From DASXYG01 sp036502625 (GTDB lineage: Bacteria > Actinomycetota > Actinomycetes > Streptosporangiales > Streptosporangiaceae): a stretch of 64,000 nucleotides of DNA. Positions 24,551 to 32,908 of this stretch are shown one piece after another. A program made the translations under genes and the position numbers. The stretch covers positions 1 to 64,000 of the forward strand of contig DASXYG010000059.1 in NCBI GenBank assembly GCA_036502625.1, read 5' to 3'. Below the pieces are notes generated by a model. That model was not told the DNA's origin. It ran no database searches and saw nothing but the letters and a program-made list of their open reading frames with translations. How positions within the stretch are numbered: position 1 is the stretch's first letter; every line of letters begins with the position of its first letter.

Positions 24551-25897
24551 ATGGAGATCCGGCTACCGGCGATGCTGTCCGCGCCAGCCATCGACCAGCC
24601 GAAACCGTTGTGGCTGACGAACGCCCGGCTGTTCGACGGCACCGGCGACCCGGTCCGCGACGGCGCGGCCGTGCTCGTCGAGGACGGCCGGATCGTGCGG
24701 GTCGGCTCGGCCGGAGACGCGGTGCCCGAGGGCGCCGTGACCGTCGACCTTGCCGGCCGTACGCTCCTGCCGGGGCTGATCAACGGCCACCTGCACGCCA
24801 TCGGGCAGGACCCGCGGCCCGGCTTCGGCGCGCAGCCGCTGCTGCCCGGCGTGACCACCCACACCCTCGGCGCCCACCTGCGCGAGTTCCTCCGCTACGG
24901 CGTGACCACCGTGCGCGACATGGGCACGTACGGCGACCAGGTGCTGGAGAACCGGCAGGCCATGCGCTACGGCGCCTACCGCGGGGCGCGCATCCTGACC
25001 TGCGGCCTGATCATTTCGAGCACGGCGCCGGGCACCGCGATCTTCGACGGGATGTACCGCGAGGCCGACGGCGCCGACGAGGTGCGCAAGGCGGTGCGCG
25101 AGCAGATCGCCCGCGGCGCCGACTTCATCAAGCTGATGACCACCGGCGCGCGCTCCGTCGAGCTGGAGGCGGGCATCCGGATGGACACCTGCGGCGCCGC
25201 GCACGAACAGCCCAACCAGCTCACGCGCGACGAGATGGCGGTCGCCGTCGAGGAGTCGCACCGCAACGGCTACGCGGTGGTCGCGCACGCCGAGGGCATC
25301 GAGGGCTGCGAGTCCGCGGTCGACCTCGGCATGCGCACCGTCGAGCACGGCTTCTACCTGAACCGGCGGCCCGACGTCCTCGACCGCATGGCCGAGCAGG
25401 GCATCGCGCTCGTGCCGACCTTCTCCAGCCAGTACGTCTTCGCCGGCCGCGACCTCCAGGTCGGCACCGACGCCGCGACCGTGCCGTACTGTACGCCCGA
25501 GCTCGAGCGGCTGGCCGAGACGAACATCCACGAGGCCGAGCTGACCCTCGACGCCGCGCGCGCCGCCGGAACCCCGATCATGCTGGGCGGCGACGACCTG
25601 GAGCTGCGCCGCGGCGGCGCGTGGATCGAGCTGCTGCGCATGGTCCACCACGGCATGCCGGCGCGCGAGGCCCTGGTGTCCGCGACGTCCGCGGCGGCCA
25701 ACGCGCTCGGCCTGTCCGACCTCGGCGTGATCGCCCCGGGCAAGCTCGCCGACATCGCGGTCGTCGACGGCGACCCGCTCGCCGACCCGGCCGTCCTCGG
25801 CGACCGCGACCGCATCTGGCTCGTGCTCCAGGCCGGCACGCCCGTCGCGGGCGCGGCGCTGGAGGTCGACCCCGCCGACCTGGGCGCGACGCGGTGA
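24551..25897 (+). CDS. Metal-dependent amidohydrolase (Xaa-Pro dipeptidase/imidazolonepropionase-like)
   Basis: A 448-residue amidohydrolase-superfamily TIM-barrel enzyme. The small N- and C-terminal beta domain is followed by the metal motif LINGHLHA (His80, His82). Then come FIKLMTTGA with the likely carboxylated Lys, VVAHAEG and VEHGFYL with two metal His, and GGDDLELR with the metal Asp. The C-terminal PGKLADIAVVDGDPLAD is typical. It hydrolyses a cyclic amide, dipeptide or related bond. GAGGAGA precedes ATG 24551. The importer genes follow directly, so its substrate is probably the imported compound. Confidence 0.88.
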   Translation: MEIRLPAMLSAPAIDQPKPLWLTNARLFDGTGDPVRDGAAVLVEDGRIVRVGSAGDAVPEGAVTVDLAGRTLLPGLINGHLHAIGQDPRPGFGAQPLLPGVTTHTLGAHLREFLRYGVTTVRDMGTYGDQVLENRQAMRYGAYRGARILTCGLIISSTAPGTAIFDGMYREADGADEVRKAVREQIARGADFIKLMTTGARSVELEAGIRMDTCGAAHEQPNQLTRDEMAVAVEESHRNGYAVVAHAEGIEGCESAVDLGMRTVEHGFYLNRRPDVLDRMAEQGIALVPTFSSQYVFAGRDLQVGTDAATVPYCTPELERLAETNIHEAELTLDAARAAGTPIMLGGDDLELRRGGAWIELLRMVHHGMPAREALVSATSAAANALGLSDLGVIAPGKLADIAVVDGDPLADPAVLGDRDRIWLVLQAGTPVAGAALEVDPADLGATR

Positions 25898-25901
25898 TGC
25901 G

Positions 25902-26549
25902 ATGAGCTTCACCGAGTACCTGAGCCTCCGCTGGCCGGAGATCGCGCTCCGCGCCTTCCAGCATTTCGAGGTCGTGATGATCGCGGTGATCATCGCGACC
26001 GTCATCGCGGTGGTCCTCGCCGTGGCCTGCCAGCGGCACCCGCTCGTGCAGCGGATCGCGCTCGGCACGACCGGCACGATGCTGACGATCCCGTCGTTCG
26101 CGCTGTTCGGCCTGCTGATCCCGATCCTCCAGCTCGGCGCCGTGCCGTCGATCGTCGCGCTGGTCTTCTACGCGATCTTCCCGATCCTGCGCAACGCGGT
26201 CACCGGCCTGGAGTCGGTGCCCGCCGAGATCGAGGACGCCGCGCGCGGCATGGGCCTGTCCCGTATGAGCCTGCTGTTCCGCGTGCGCGCGCCGCTGGCC
26301 TGGCCGGTCGTGCTCAACGGCATCAGGATCGCGACGATCATGAGCATCGCGATCGCGGCCATCGCGGCGTCGGTGGCCGGGCCCGGCCTCGGCCGGCTGA
26401 TCTTCGACGGCCTGGCGCGCATCGGCGGCGCCAACTCCCTCAATGACACGCTCGCGGGCGTCCTGGGCGTCGCGGTCCTCGCGCTGGTCCTCGACCTGCT
26501 CTTCGTCCTGGTCTCCCGCCTGACGACCCCGCGAGGCATCCGTGGCTGA
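25902..26549 (+). CDS. OpuC-type ABC importer, permease 1
   Basis: A 215-residue inner-membrane permease of the osmoprotectant/quaternary-amine family. It has five hydrophobic helices, and the coupling-helix motif EIEDAARGMGLSRMSLLFRVRAP (EAA-loop) contacts the ATPase. Its start is 4 bases from the amidohydrolase stop, and its end overlaps the ATPase gene by 8 bp. In this family, solute may be choline, betaine, carnitine, proline betaine or ergothioneine. Confidence 0.92.
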   Translation: MSFTEYLSLRWPEIALRAFQHFEVVMIAVIIATVIAVVLAVACQRHPLVQRIALGTTGTMLTIPSFALFGLLIPILQLGAVPSIVALVFYAIFPILRNAVTGLESVPAEIEDAARGMGLSRMSLLFRVRAPLAWPVVLNGIRIATIMSIAIAAIAASVAGPGLGRLIFDGLARIGGANSLNDTLAGVLGVAVLALVLDLLFVLVSRLTTPRGIRG

Positions 26550-27633
26550 CGACGACACCCGTACGATGATCCGGCTCGACCGGGTCAGCAAGTCCTACCC
26601 CGGCCAGGCCGAACCGGCCATCGCCGACCTCACCCTGGAGGTCCGCGCCGGGGAGATCGTGGTGCTGCTCGGGCCGTCGGGGTGCGGCAAGACGACCACC
26701 ATGCGGATGATCAACCGGCTGATCGAGCCCACCGGCGGGCGGGTGTACTTCGACGGCGAGGACGTCACCGCCGTCAACGCCGACCACCTGCGGCGCCGCA
26801 TCGGCTACGTCATCCAGCAGATCGGCCTGCTCCCGCACCTGACCGTCGGCGCGAACATCGCGATGGTGCCGCGCGCGCTCGGCTGGGACAAGAAGCGCAC
26901 CACCGCGCGGGTCACCGAGCTGCTCGACCTGCTCGGCCTGGACCCCCGCACGTACCGCAAGCGCTATCCGAAGCAGCTCTCCGGCGGCGAGCAGCAGCGG
27001 GTGGGCGTCGCGCGCGCCCTCGCGGCCGACCCGCCGGTGATGCTGATGGACGAGCCGTTCGGCGCGCTCGACCCGATCATCCGCGACCGCCTGCAGGACG
27101 AGTTCCTGGCGTTGCAGAAGAAGATCCAGAAGACGATCGTGTTCGTCACGCACGACATCGAGGAGGCGGTCAAGCTCGGCGACCGCATCGCGATCTTCGG
27201 CACCGGCGGGCGCATCGCCCAGTTCGACACCCCGGCGAAGCTGCTCACCGAGCCCGCCGACGACTTCGTGGCCTCGTTCATCGGCTCCGGCGGCGCCGTG
27301 CGCCTGCTCGGTCTCAGCCAGGTCGCCGACCTGCCGATCGAGGACGTCCGCACCGTCGCGTCCGCCGACGCCTCGTCGGGACCCGACGGCGCGCTCACGC
27401 TGCTCGTCGACGACGGCGGCGCCCCCGTACGGTGGCTGCGCGGCGCGTCCGGCGTGGCCGGCCGGCCCGCGGTCGTACGGCCGTCGCAGAGCCTGTACGA
27501 GGCGCTGGACGCCATGCTCGCCGCGCACGACGACCTCGCGGTGGTCGTCGACGACGACGGCGCCGTACGCGGCGGGCTGCGCTGGGCCGCGGTGCTGCAC
27601 GGCACGGGCACCGAGGCCGGGAGCCGTACGTGA
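26542..27633 (+). CDS. OpuC/ProV-type ABC importer ATPase
   Basis: A 363-residue ATPase that powers the importer. Walker A GPSGCGKTT (44-52), Q-loop VIQQIGLLPHLT, signature LSGGEQQR, Walker B VMLMDEPFGALDP and the switch FVTHDIEEA are all present. Residues about 265-355 form a degenerate CBS-like pair (RTVASADASS, VVRPSQSLYEALDAML), the part that senses ionic strength in osmoregulatory members. It overlaps both flanking permease genes (8 and 4 bp). Confidence 0.95.
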   Translation: MADDDTRTMIRLDRVSKSYPGQAEPAIADLTLEVRAGEIVVLLGPSGCGKTTTMRMINRLIEPTGGRVYFDGEDVTAVNADHLRRRIGYVIQQIGLLPHLTVGANIAMVPRALGWDKKRTTARVTELLDLLGLDPRTYRKRYPKQLSGGEQQRVGVARALAADPPVMLMDEPFGALDPIIRDRLQDEFLALQKKIQKTIVFVTHDIEEAVKLGDRIAIFGTGGRIAQFDTPAKLLTEPADDFVASFIGSGGAVRLLGLSQVADLPIEDVRTVASADASSGPDGALTLLVDDGGAPVRWLRGASGVAGRPAVVRPSQSLYEALDAMLAAHDDLAVVVDDDGAVRGGLRWAAVLHGTGTEAGSRT

Positions 27634-28400
27634 CGGCCGCCACCGTACGGACGACCGCGCCCGCACGCGACGGGCGGCTGCGCGGCTGGGCGGGCACGGT
27701 CGTGACGCCGCTCCTGCTGCTCGCCGTCGTGGCGGGGCTCTACGCGTACCTGCACGCCCAGAACCTCGACGACATCGAGCGGCGGTCGCTCGACCGCGAC
27801 GTCATCCTGCGCCTGCTCCTCCAGCACGTGGAGCTCGTCGCCGTCTCCAGCGTCGTCGTGATCGCCGTCGCGGTGCCGCTCGGCGTACTGCTGACGCGTC
27901 CGGGGCTGCGGGTCGCGGCGACGCCGATCCTCGCGGTCGCCAACCTCGGCCAGGCCGTCCCGTCCATCGGCGTGCTCGTCCTGCTGGCGGTGACCGTGGG
28001 CACCGGCTTCCGGATGGCCACGCTCGCGCTCGTCCTCGTCGCCCTGCTGTCCGTGCTGCGCAACACGATGGTCGGGCTGACCGGCGTGGACCGGGCGCTC
28101 ATCGACGCGGCGCGCGGCATGGGGCTCACGCGGACCACCGTGCTGTTCCGCGTCGAGCTGCCGCTCGCGGTCCCGGTGATGCTCGCCGGGGTGCGCGTCG
28201 CGCTGATCCTCAACGTCGGCAACGCCGCGCTCGCGACGTACACCAACGCCGGCGGCCTCGGCACGCTCATCCAGGCCGGGATCGCGCTGAACCGGCTGCC
28301 CGTGCTGCTCACCGGCAGCATCCTCACGGCCGTGCTCGCCCTCGCCGTCGACTGGTTCGCCGGTGTCGTGGAGCGCGTCGTACGCCCGCGCGGCCTGTGA
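27630..28400 (+). CDS. OpuC-type ABC importer, permease 2
   Basis: A 256-residue permease. An N-terminal membrane helix (about residues 22-42) and a short extracytoplasmic segment precede the five-helix core. The EAA loop reads ALIDAARGMGLTRTTVLFRVELP. GTG 27630 overlaps the ATPase stop codon (GTGA), so translation is coupled. It pairs with permease 1 as a heterodimer. Confidence 0.92.
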   Translation: MTAATVRTTAPARDGRLRGWAGTVVTPLLLLAVVAGLYAYLHAQNLDDIERRSLDRDVILRLLLQHVELVAVSSVVVIAVAVPLGVLLTRPGLRVAATPILAVANLGQAVPSIGVLVLLAVTVGTGFRMATLALVLVALLSVLRNTMVGLTGVDRALIDAARGMGLTRTTVLFRVELPLAVPVMLAGVRVALILNVGNAALATYTNAGGLGTLIQAGIALNRLPVLLTGSILTAVLALAVDWFAGVVERVVRPRGL

Positions 28401-28435
28401 CGCACGTACCCGTACGCCCTCGAAAGGAAGAAGCC

Positions 28436-29425
28436 ATGCGATCCATCGGAACCCGGACGCGGAAGGCCGCCGCGGTGACCGCGGCGCTGGCCCTGCTGAC
28501 CGGCGGGTGCGCGCTCGGCGCGGACAGCGACGCCGGCTCGTCGCAGAAGGCCGCGCCCGGCAGCCTCGCGAAGCTCGCCTCGCTGAAAGGGGTGAAGGTC
28601 ACCGTCGGGTCCAAGGAGTTCACCGAGCAGTTGATCCTCTGCGAGATCACCGCGCAGGCGCTCCAGTCGGCGGGCGCGACCGTGCAGCGCAAGTGCGGGC
28701 TGTCCGGCAGCGACACCACGCGCAAGGCGCTGACCTCCGGAAACATCGACATGTACTGGGAGTACACCGGCACCGCGTGGATCAGCTACCTCAAGCACAC
28801 CAAGCCGGTCGCGGGCGCCGACGCGCAGTACAAGGCGGTCGCGGACGAGGACAAGGCGAAGAACAAGATCGTCTGGCTGGACCGCGCGCCGTTCAACAAC
28901 ACGTACGCGATCGCCGCGTCCGGGAAGGTCGCCCAGCGTACGGGCGTCACGTCGCTGTCGGCGTACGCCAAGCTGGCGAAGTCCAAGCCGGCCGACGCCT
29001 CGCTGTGCGTCAACGGGGAGTTCAGCTCCCGTGACGACGGCCTGCCGGGCGTGCAGAAGGCGTACGGGTTCAAGCTCCCGGCCAGCTCGGTCAAGACGCT
29101 CGAAGAGGGCGCGATCTACAACGCGATCGGCAAGAGCGACCCGTGCAACTTCGGCATGGTCGCCACCACGGACGGGCGCATCAAGGGGCTCAAGCTCACG
29201 GTGCTGAAGGACGACAAGGCGTTCTTCCCCGTCTACAACCCGGCCGTGAACATCCGCGAGCAGGTGCTCGACGCCCACCCGGGCATCGCGAAGGTGCTGA
29301 ACCCGATCGCGAAGTCGCTGGACACCGACCTGATGCAGAGCCTCAACACCCAGGTGGACGTCAAGGGCCTGCGGCCGCCGGAGACCGCGACCAAGTGGCT
29401 GAAGAGCAAGGGGTTCATCGGCTGA
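28436..29425 (+). CDS. OpuC-type substrate-binding lipoprotein
   Basis: A 329-residue solute-binding lipoprotein. The signal peptide ends at lipobox LTGGC (Cys25). The mature part starts VTVGSKEFTEQLILCEITAQ, the family signature; MYWEYTGTAW contributes aromatic residues that in OpuCC-like proteins cage a trimethylammonium group. Two Cys in the first lobe (LILCEI and RKCGLSG) could form a disulfide. AGGAAG precedes ATG 28436. It is the last gene of the importer operon, 35 bases after permease 2. Confidence 0.93.
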   Translation: MRSIGTRTRKAAAVTAALALLTGGCALGADSDAGSSQKAAPGSLAKLASLKGVKVTVGSKEFTEQLILCEITAQALQSAGATVQRKCGLSGSDTTRKALTSGNIDMYWEYTGTAWISYLKHTKPVAGADAQYKAVADEDKAKNKIVWLDRAPFNNTYAIAASGKVAQRTGVTSLSAYAKLAKSKPADASLCVNGEFSSRDDGLPGVQKAYGFKLPASSVKTLEEGAIYNAIGKSDPCNFGMVATTDGRIKGLKLTVLKDDKAFFPVYNPAVNIREQVLDAHPGIAKVLNPIAKSLDTDLMQSLNTQVDVKGLRPPETATKWLKSKGFIG

Positions 29426-29452
29426 CCCGCGGAATGGGAGATAATCCGGCGG

Positions 29453-29758
29453 GTGTACGGCGAGCCGAGTGAGTACGCGGAGCGGGTTCTCGATGTCGTC
29501 GACCGGATCCCGCCCGGCCGGGTGATGGCGTACGGCGACATCGCCGCCTACCTCCAGGAGGGCGGGCCGCGGCAGGTCGGGCGGGTGATGGCGCTGTGGG
29601 GCGGCGGCGTGACCTGGTGGCGGGTGATCCGCGCGGACGGGTCGCCGCCGCTGGGCCACGACGCCGAGGCGATGCGCCACTACCGCGAGGAGGGCACGCC
29701 GCTGCGCGCCGGGCTCGGCCGGGTGGACATCCGGATCGCCAGGTGGGACGGCGCCTGA
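29453..29758 (+). CDS. Alkyltransferase-like protein (MGMT/ATL family)
   Basis: A 101-residue protein with the DNA-binding domain of O6-alkylguanine transferases: YAERVLDVVDRIPPGRVMAYGDIA, GGPRQVGRVMA (the usual arginine finger), and GLGRVDIRIARW. The active PCHR motif is replaced by TWWRV, so there is no acceptor Cys. Such ATL proteins bind alkylated bases and hand them to nucleotide excision repair. The start is GTG 29453. The gene is 27 bases after the importer but functionally unrelated. Confidence 0.88.
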   Translation: MYGEPSEYAERVLDVVDRIPPGRVMAYGDIAAYLQEGGPRQVGRVMALWGGGVTWWRVIRADGSPPLGHDAEAMRHYREEGTPLRAGLGRVDIRIARWDGA

Positions 29759-29761
29759 GAT

Positions 29762-29801
29762 CCCTTCCTATTGGATAATGATGGTTATTCAATAGGAAGG
29801 G
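29762..29801. promoter_or_regulatory. Palindromic operator upstream of TetR gene
   Basis: CCCTTCCTATTG (29762-29773) pairs perfectly with CAATAGGAAGGG (29790-29801). The inner 16 bases continue the symmetry with few mismatches (ggataat against gttattc). GATAAT inside it could be a -10 box. The site ends 7 bases before the TetR ATG. Confidence 0.8.
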
Positions 29802-29808
29802 GTGCGGC

Positions 29809-30399
29809 ATGGCGGGTCGCCCGCGCACCATCAGCGACGAACGGCTGCTCGACGCGGTCGGCACCGCGATCGGCCGGGTCGGCCCGGCCAGGCTGACGCT
29901 GGCCGACGTCGCGCGCGAGGCCGGCGTGACGACCGGCGCGCTCGTGCAGCGGTTCGGGTCCAAGCGCGGCCTGCTGCTGGCGTTCGCGCGGCGCGGCACC
30001 GACGCGTTCGTCACCGCGATGCGCGAGGTGTACGACCGGGCGCCCGACCCCGTCGAGGGGCTGGTCTCGGTGCTGGTCGCGCTGGTGGGCGAGGAGATGT
30101 CGCCGAACGAGTTCGCCCACCACCTGGCGTACCTCAACATGGAGATGGCCGACGACGAGCTGCGGCCGCCGCTGGTCGCCGGGCGCGCGCGGTTCCGCGA
30201 GGCGCTCGCCGCGTACATCGCCGACGGCATCGGCGCCGGTCTGCTGCGCGTGCCGGACGTCGCGGCGCTGGTCGAGGTCCTCGACGCGCTGTGGCACGGC
30301 ACGCAGATCTCCTGGGCGCTGTTCCGCGACGGCACCCGCGCCGAGCGGATGCGCGCCGCGGTGGCCACCGTGCTCGCGCCGTACCGGGTGGCCAATTAG
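29809..30399 (+). CDS. TetR-family regulator of the adjacent SDR
   Basis: A 196-residue regulator: helix-turn-helix LTLADVAREAGVTTGALVQRF at about residues 29-49, then RGLLLAFARRG. The C-terminal ligand domain is of ordinary length. It sits directly behind a strong palindrome, so autorepression is likely. The next gene, an SDR, begins 21 bases later behind a related sequence, so TetR probably regulates both. Confidence 0.87.
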   Translation: MAGRPRTISDERLLDAVGTAIGRVGPARLTLADVAREAGVTTGALVQRFGSKRGLLLAFARRGTDAFVTAMREVYDRAPDPVEGLVSVLVALVGEEMSPNEFAHHLAYLNMEMADDELRPPLVAGRARFREALAAYIADGIGAGLLRVPDVAALVEVLDALWHGTQISWALFRDGTRAERMRAAVATVLAPYRVAN

Positions 30400-30420
30400 A
30401 TAATGCTCGTTTAGTATTGA
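30394..30420 (+). promoter_or_regulatory. Second operator/promoter-like site before the SDR gene
   Basis: This stretch repeats features of the 29762 palindrome: it contains attagataatg and, in inverted sense, tagtattg, with CAAT/ATTG ends. GATAAT (30399-30404) is a good -10. No Shine-Dalgarno precedes ATG 30421, so an internal promoter with a very short leader is possible. Confidence 0.45.
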
Positions 30421-31350
30421 ATGGTGACTGAGGACGACACGTACGGGAACGCGCCGCTGAGCGGCAAGGTGGCACTGGTCGCGGGCGCGACGCGCGGCGC
30501 GGGGCGCGGCATCGCGACCCGGCTCGGCGCGGCGGGCGCCACCGTCTACTGCACGGGACGCACGACACGCGCGGGCCGGTCCGACCAGAACCGGCCGGAG
30601 ACCATCGAGGAGACCGCCGACCTGGTAACGGCGGCCGGCGGCACCGGCATCGCCGTCCGCGTCGACCACCTGGAGCGCGACCAGGTCCGCGACCTCGTCG
30701 CGCGCATCGACGCCGACCACGGCCGGCTCGACATCCTGGTCAACGACATCTGGGGCGGCGAACAGCTCACCGCCTGGGACAAGAAGCTGTGGGAGCACCC
30801 CCTCGACGACGGGCTGCGGCTGCTGCGGCTGGCCATCGACACCCACATCATCACCAGCTCCTACGCCCTGCCGCTGCTCATCAGGCGGCCGGGCGGACTG
30901 GTCGTCGAGGTGACCGACGGCACGGAGGTCGGCGACTACCGCGGCAGCTTCTACTACGACATCGCGAAGACGACCGTGATCAGGCTCGCGGTCGCGCAGG
31001 CCGCCGAGCTGAAGGAGCACGGCGGCACCGCGGTGTCCGTCACGCCGGGCTTCCTGCGGTCGGAGGAGATGCTGGACGGCTTCGGCGTCACCGAGGGCAC
31101 CTGGCGCGACGGCATCGCCAAGGACCCGCATTTCTGCATGGCCGAGAGCCCGGCGTACGTGGGGCGCGCGGTCGCCGCGCTGGCCGCCGACCCGGACGTG
31201 CTCCGGTGGTCCGGCAAGGCGCTGTCGTCCTGGGGGCTGGCCCGGGAGTACGGGTTCATCGACACGGACGGGACCCGTCCGGACTGGGGCCGGTACTTCG
31301 CCGAGGTCTACCTGGAAGGACGCGCGCCGTCGGACGTCGGCTACCGCTGA
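30421..31350 (+). CDS. SDR-family NAD(P)-dependent oxidoreductase
   Basis: A 309-residue short-chain dehydrogenase/reductase. The Rossmann motif is VALVAGATRGAGRGIA (TGxxxGxG variant), LDILVNDIWGG stands in for the NNAG strand, and catalytic YxxxK is YYDIAK. There is a longer C-terminal region than minimal SDRs. Substrate unknown; it is probably reduced or detoxified under control of the upstream TetR. ATG 30421 lacks a ribosome site. Confidence 0.88.
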   Translation: MVTEDDTYGNAPLSGKVALVAGATRGAGRGIATRLGAAGATVYCTGRTTRAGRSDQNRPETIEETADLVTAAGGTGIAVRVDHLERDQVRDLVARIDADHGRLDILVNDIWGGEQLTAWDKKLWEHPLDDGLRLLRLAIDTHIITSSYALPLLIRRPGGLVVEVTDGTEVGDYRGSFYYDIAKTTVIRLAVAQAAELKEHGGTAVSVTPGFLRSEEMLDGFGVTEGTWRDGIAKDPHFCMAESPAYVGRAVAALAADPDVLRWSGKALSSWGLAREYGFIDTDGTRPDWGRYFAEVYLEGRAPSDVGYR

Positions 31351-31443
31351 ACCTCCGCGTCCACGGGCCCGTTGGCAATTCCCGACCAAGATCATTTCCA
31401 AGCGATTTAGCCGGTGGGCGTCCGTATCGTTACGCTAACGCGC

Positions 31444-32904
31444 ATGACCCCACTGGAACCCAGCGCCGTCCTCGAGGGCCGGACCTCCAACCGGCACTCG
31501 ATCCCCCTGATCATCGGGTTGGCCGTCTCCGGCTTCTGCCTGCTGATCGCGCTGGTCATCTACATGTTCCTCGGCGGGCCGCTGTCCACCGTCCTCGGCC
31601 TGATCCTCGCGCTGCCGACGACCGTGGTGATGGTCGGCCTCGTGCTGCTGATCGACCGGCTCGAACCCGAGCCGCTGTTGAAGCTGGCGTTCGTGTTCCT
31701 GTGGGGTGCGGGCGTCGCGATCCTCGTCGCGCTCGTCGTCAACACGGCGGGCGCGTCGTTCTTCTGGATCCCCGTGTTCGGCGCCCAGCAGGGCAACTAC
31801 TTCGCCGCCGCGTTCGGCGCGCCGCTGGTCGAGGAGACCTGCAAGGGATCCGTGCTGTTCCTGCTGCTGTGGCGGCGGCGCGACGAGATCGACGGCCCCA
31901 CCGACGGCATCGTCTACGCCGCGATGGTGGGCCTCGGCTTCGCGCTGATCGAGAACGTCCTCTACTACATGAAGGTCATGCCGGCGGGCCCGTCCGCCGT
32001 GCTGTTCACGGTGGGGCTGCGCGGTGTGCTCTCGCCGCTGTGCCACCCGCTGTTCACGTCCATGACCGGCCTCGGCATCGCGTTCGCGGCCAACAGGCGC
32101 GACGCCATCGGCTACCTGGCGGTCGCCGGCGGGTGGATCGGCGCGATGCTCCTCCACTTCACCTGGAACTTCTCCAGCGGCTTCGGCTTCGCCGGGCTCG
32201 GTGTCGCCTACCTCATCCTGGCGTGCGTGCTGGGCGGGCTGATCTTCGTCCTGGTGAAGGACCGGCGGCGGATCATCGGGCTGATCCAGAAGTACCTCCC
32301 GATGTACGACCGGCTCGGCATCGTCACGCCGTCCGACGTCACGATGCTGAGCCAGTTGAAAACGCGCCGCAACGCGCGCCGGTGGGCGGCGAGCCAGCTC
32401 GGCCGGCAGGGGTCGCGGGCGATGGGCGACTACCAGCTCGCCGCGACGGAACTGGCGATGCTGCACTCGCACGCCGAGACGCAGACCGTCGACCCGCAGC
32501 GGTTCAGCATGCGCCGCGACGCCCTGGTCGGGCTGATGCGCGTCACGCACAACCTGTTCGCGCCGCGCGGCCAGCAGCCGCCGCCGCAGGCTCCCCCCGG
32601 CTACGGCGCGCCGCAGGGACAGCCGCAGGGGGCGCCGCAGGGTCAGCCGCAGGGTCAGCCGTATCCGCAGGGCCAGCCCCAGGGGCCGCCGCCGGGCCAG
32701 CCGTACCCGCAGGGACCGCCGCAGGGGCAGCCGCCGCAAGGTCCGCCTCCGGGCCAGCCTCCGCAGGGGCCGCCTCCGGGGCAGCAGCCGTACCCGCCGC
32801 AGCAGCCGGGCTACGGGCAGCCGCCGAACCAGCCGCCGCCCGGCCAGCCCCCGAACCAGCCACCGTACGGGCAGCCGCCGCAGGGTCCGCCGCGCGGCTG
32901 GTAG
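31444..32904 (+). CDS. PrsW-family intramembrane metalloprotease with PQG-rich tail
   Basis: A 486-residue membrane protein. Eight or so membrane helices lie in residues 20-275. Protease motifs are VEETCKG (Glu130, Glu131, Lys134), LIENVLYY, HPLFTS and LLHFTWN, matching PrsW. That family cleaves membrane proteins such as anti-sigma factors. The last about 110 residues are Pro/Gln/Gly repeats (PQGQP type), cytoplasmic and disordered. TACGCT 7 bases before ATG 31444 and the absence of a ribosome site suggest a leaderless transcript. Confidence 0.9.
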   Translation: MTPLEPSAVLEGRTSNRHSIPLIIGLAVSGFCLLIALVIYMFLGGPLSTVLGLILALPTTVVMVGLVLLIDRLEPEPLLKLAFVFLWGAGVAILVALVVNTAGASFFWIPVFGAQQGNYFAAAFGAPLVEETCKGSVLFLLLWRRRDEIDGPTDGIVYAAMVGLGFALIENVLYYMKVMPAGPSAVLFTVGLRGVLSPLCHPLFTSMTGLGIAFAANRRDAIGYLAVAGGWIGAMLLHFTWNFSSGFGFAGLGVAYLILACVLGGLIFVLVKDRRRIIGLIQKYLPMYDRLGIVTPSDVTMLSQLKTRRNARRWAASQLGRQGSRAMGDYQLAATELAMLHSHAETQTVDPQRFSMRRDALVGLMRVTHNLFAPRGQQPPPQAPPGYGAPQGQPQGAPQGQPQGQPYPQGQPQGPPPGQPYPQGPPQGQPPQGPPPGQPPQGPPPGQQPYPPQQPGYGQPPNQPPPGQPPNQPPYGQPPQGPPRGW

Positions 32905-32908
32905 CGGC

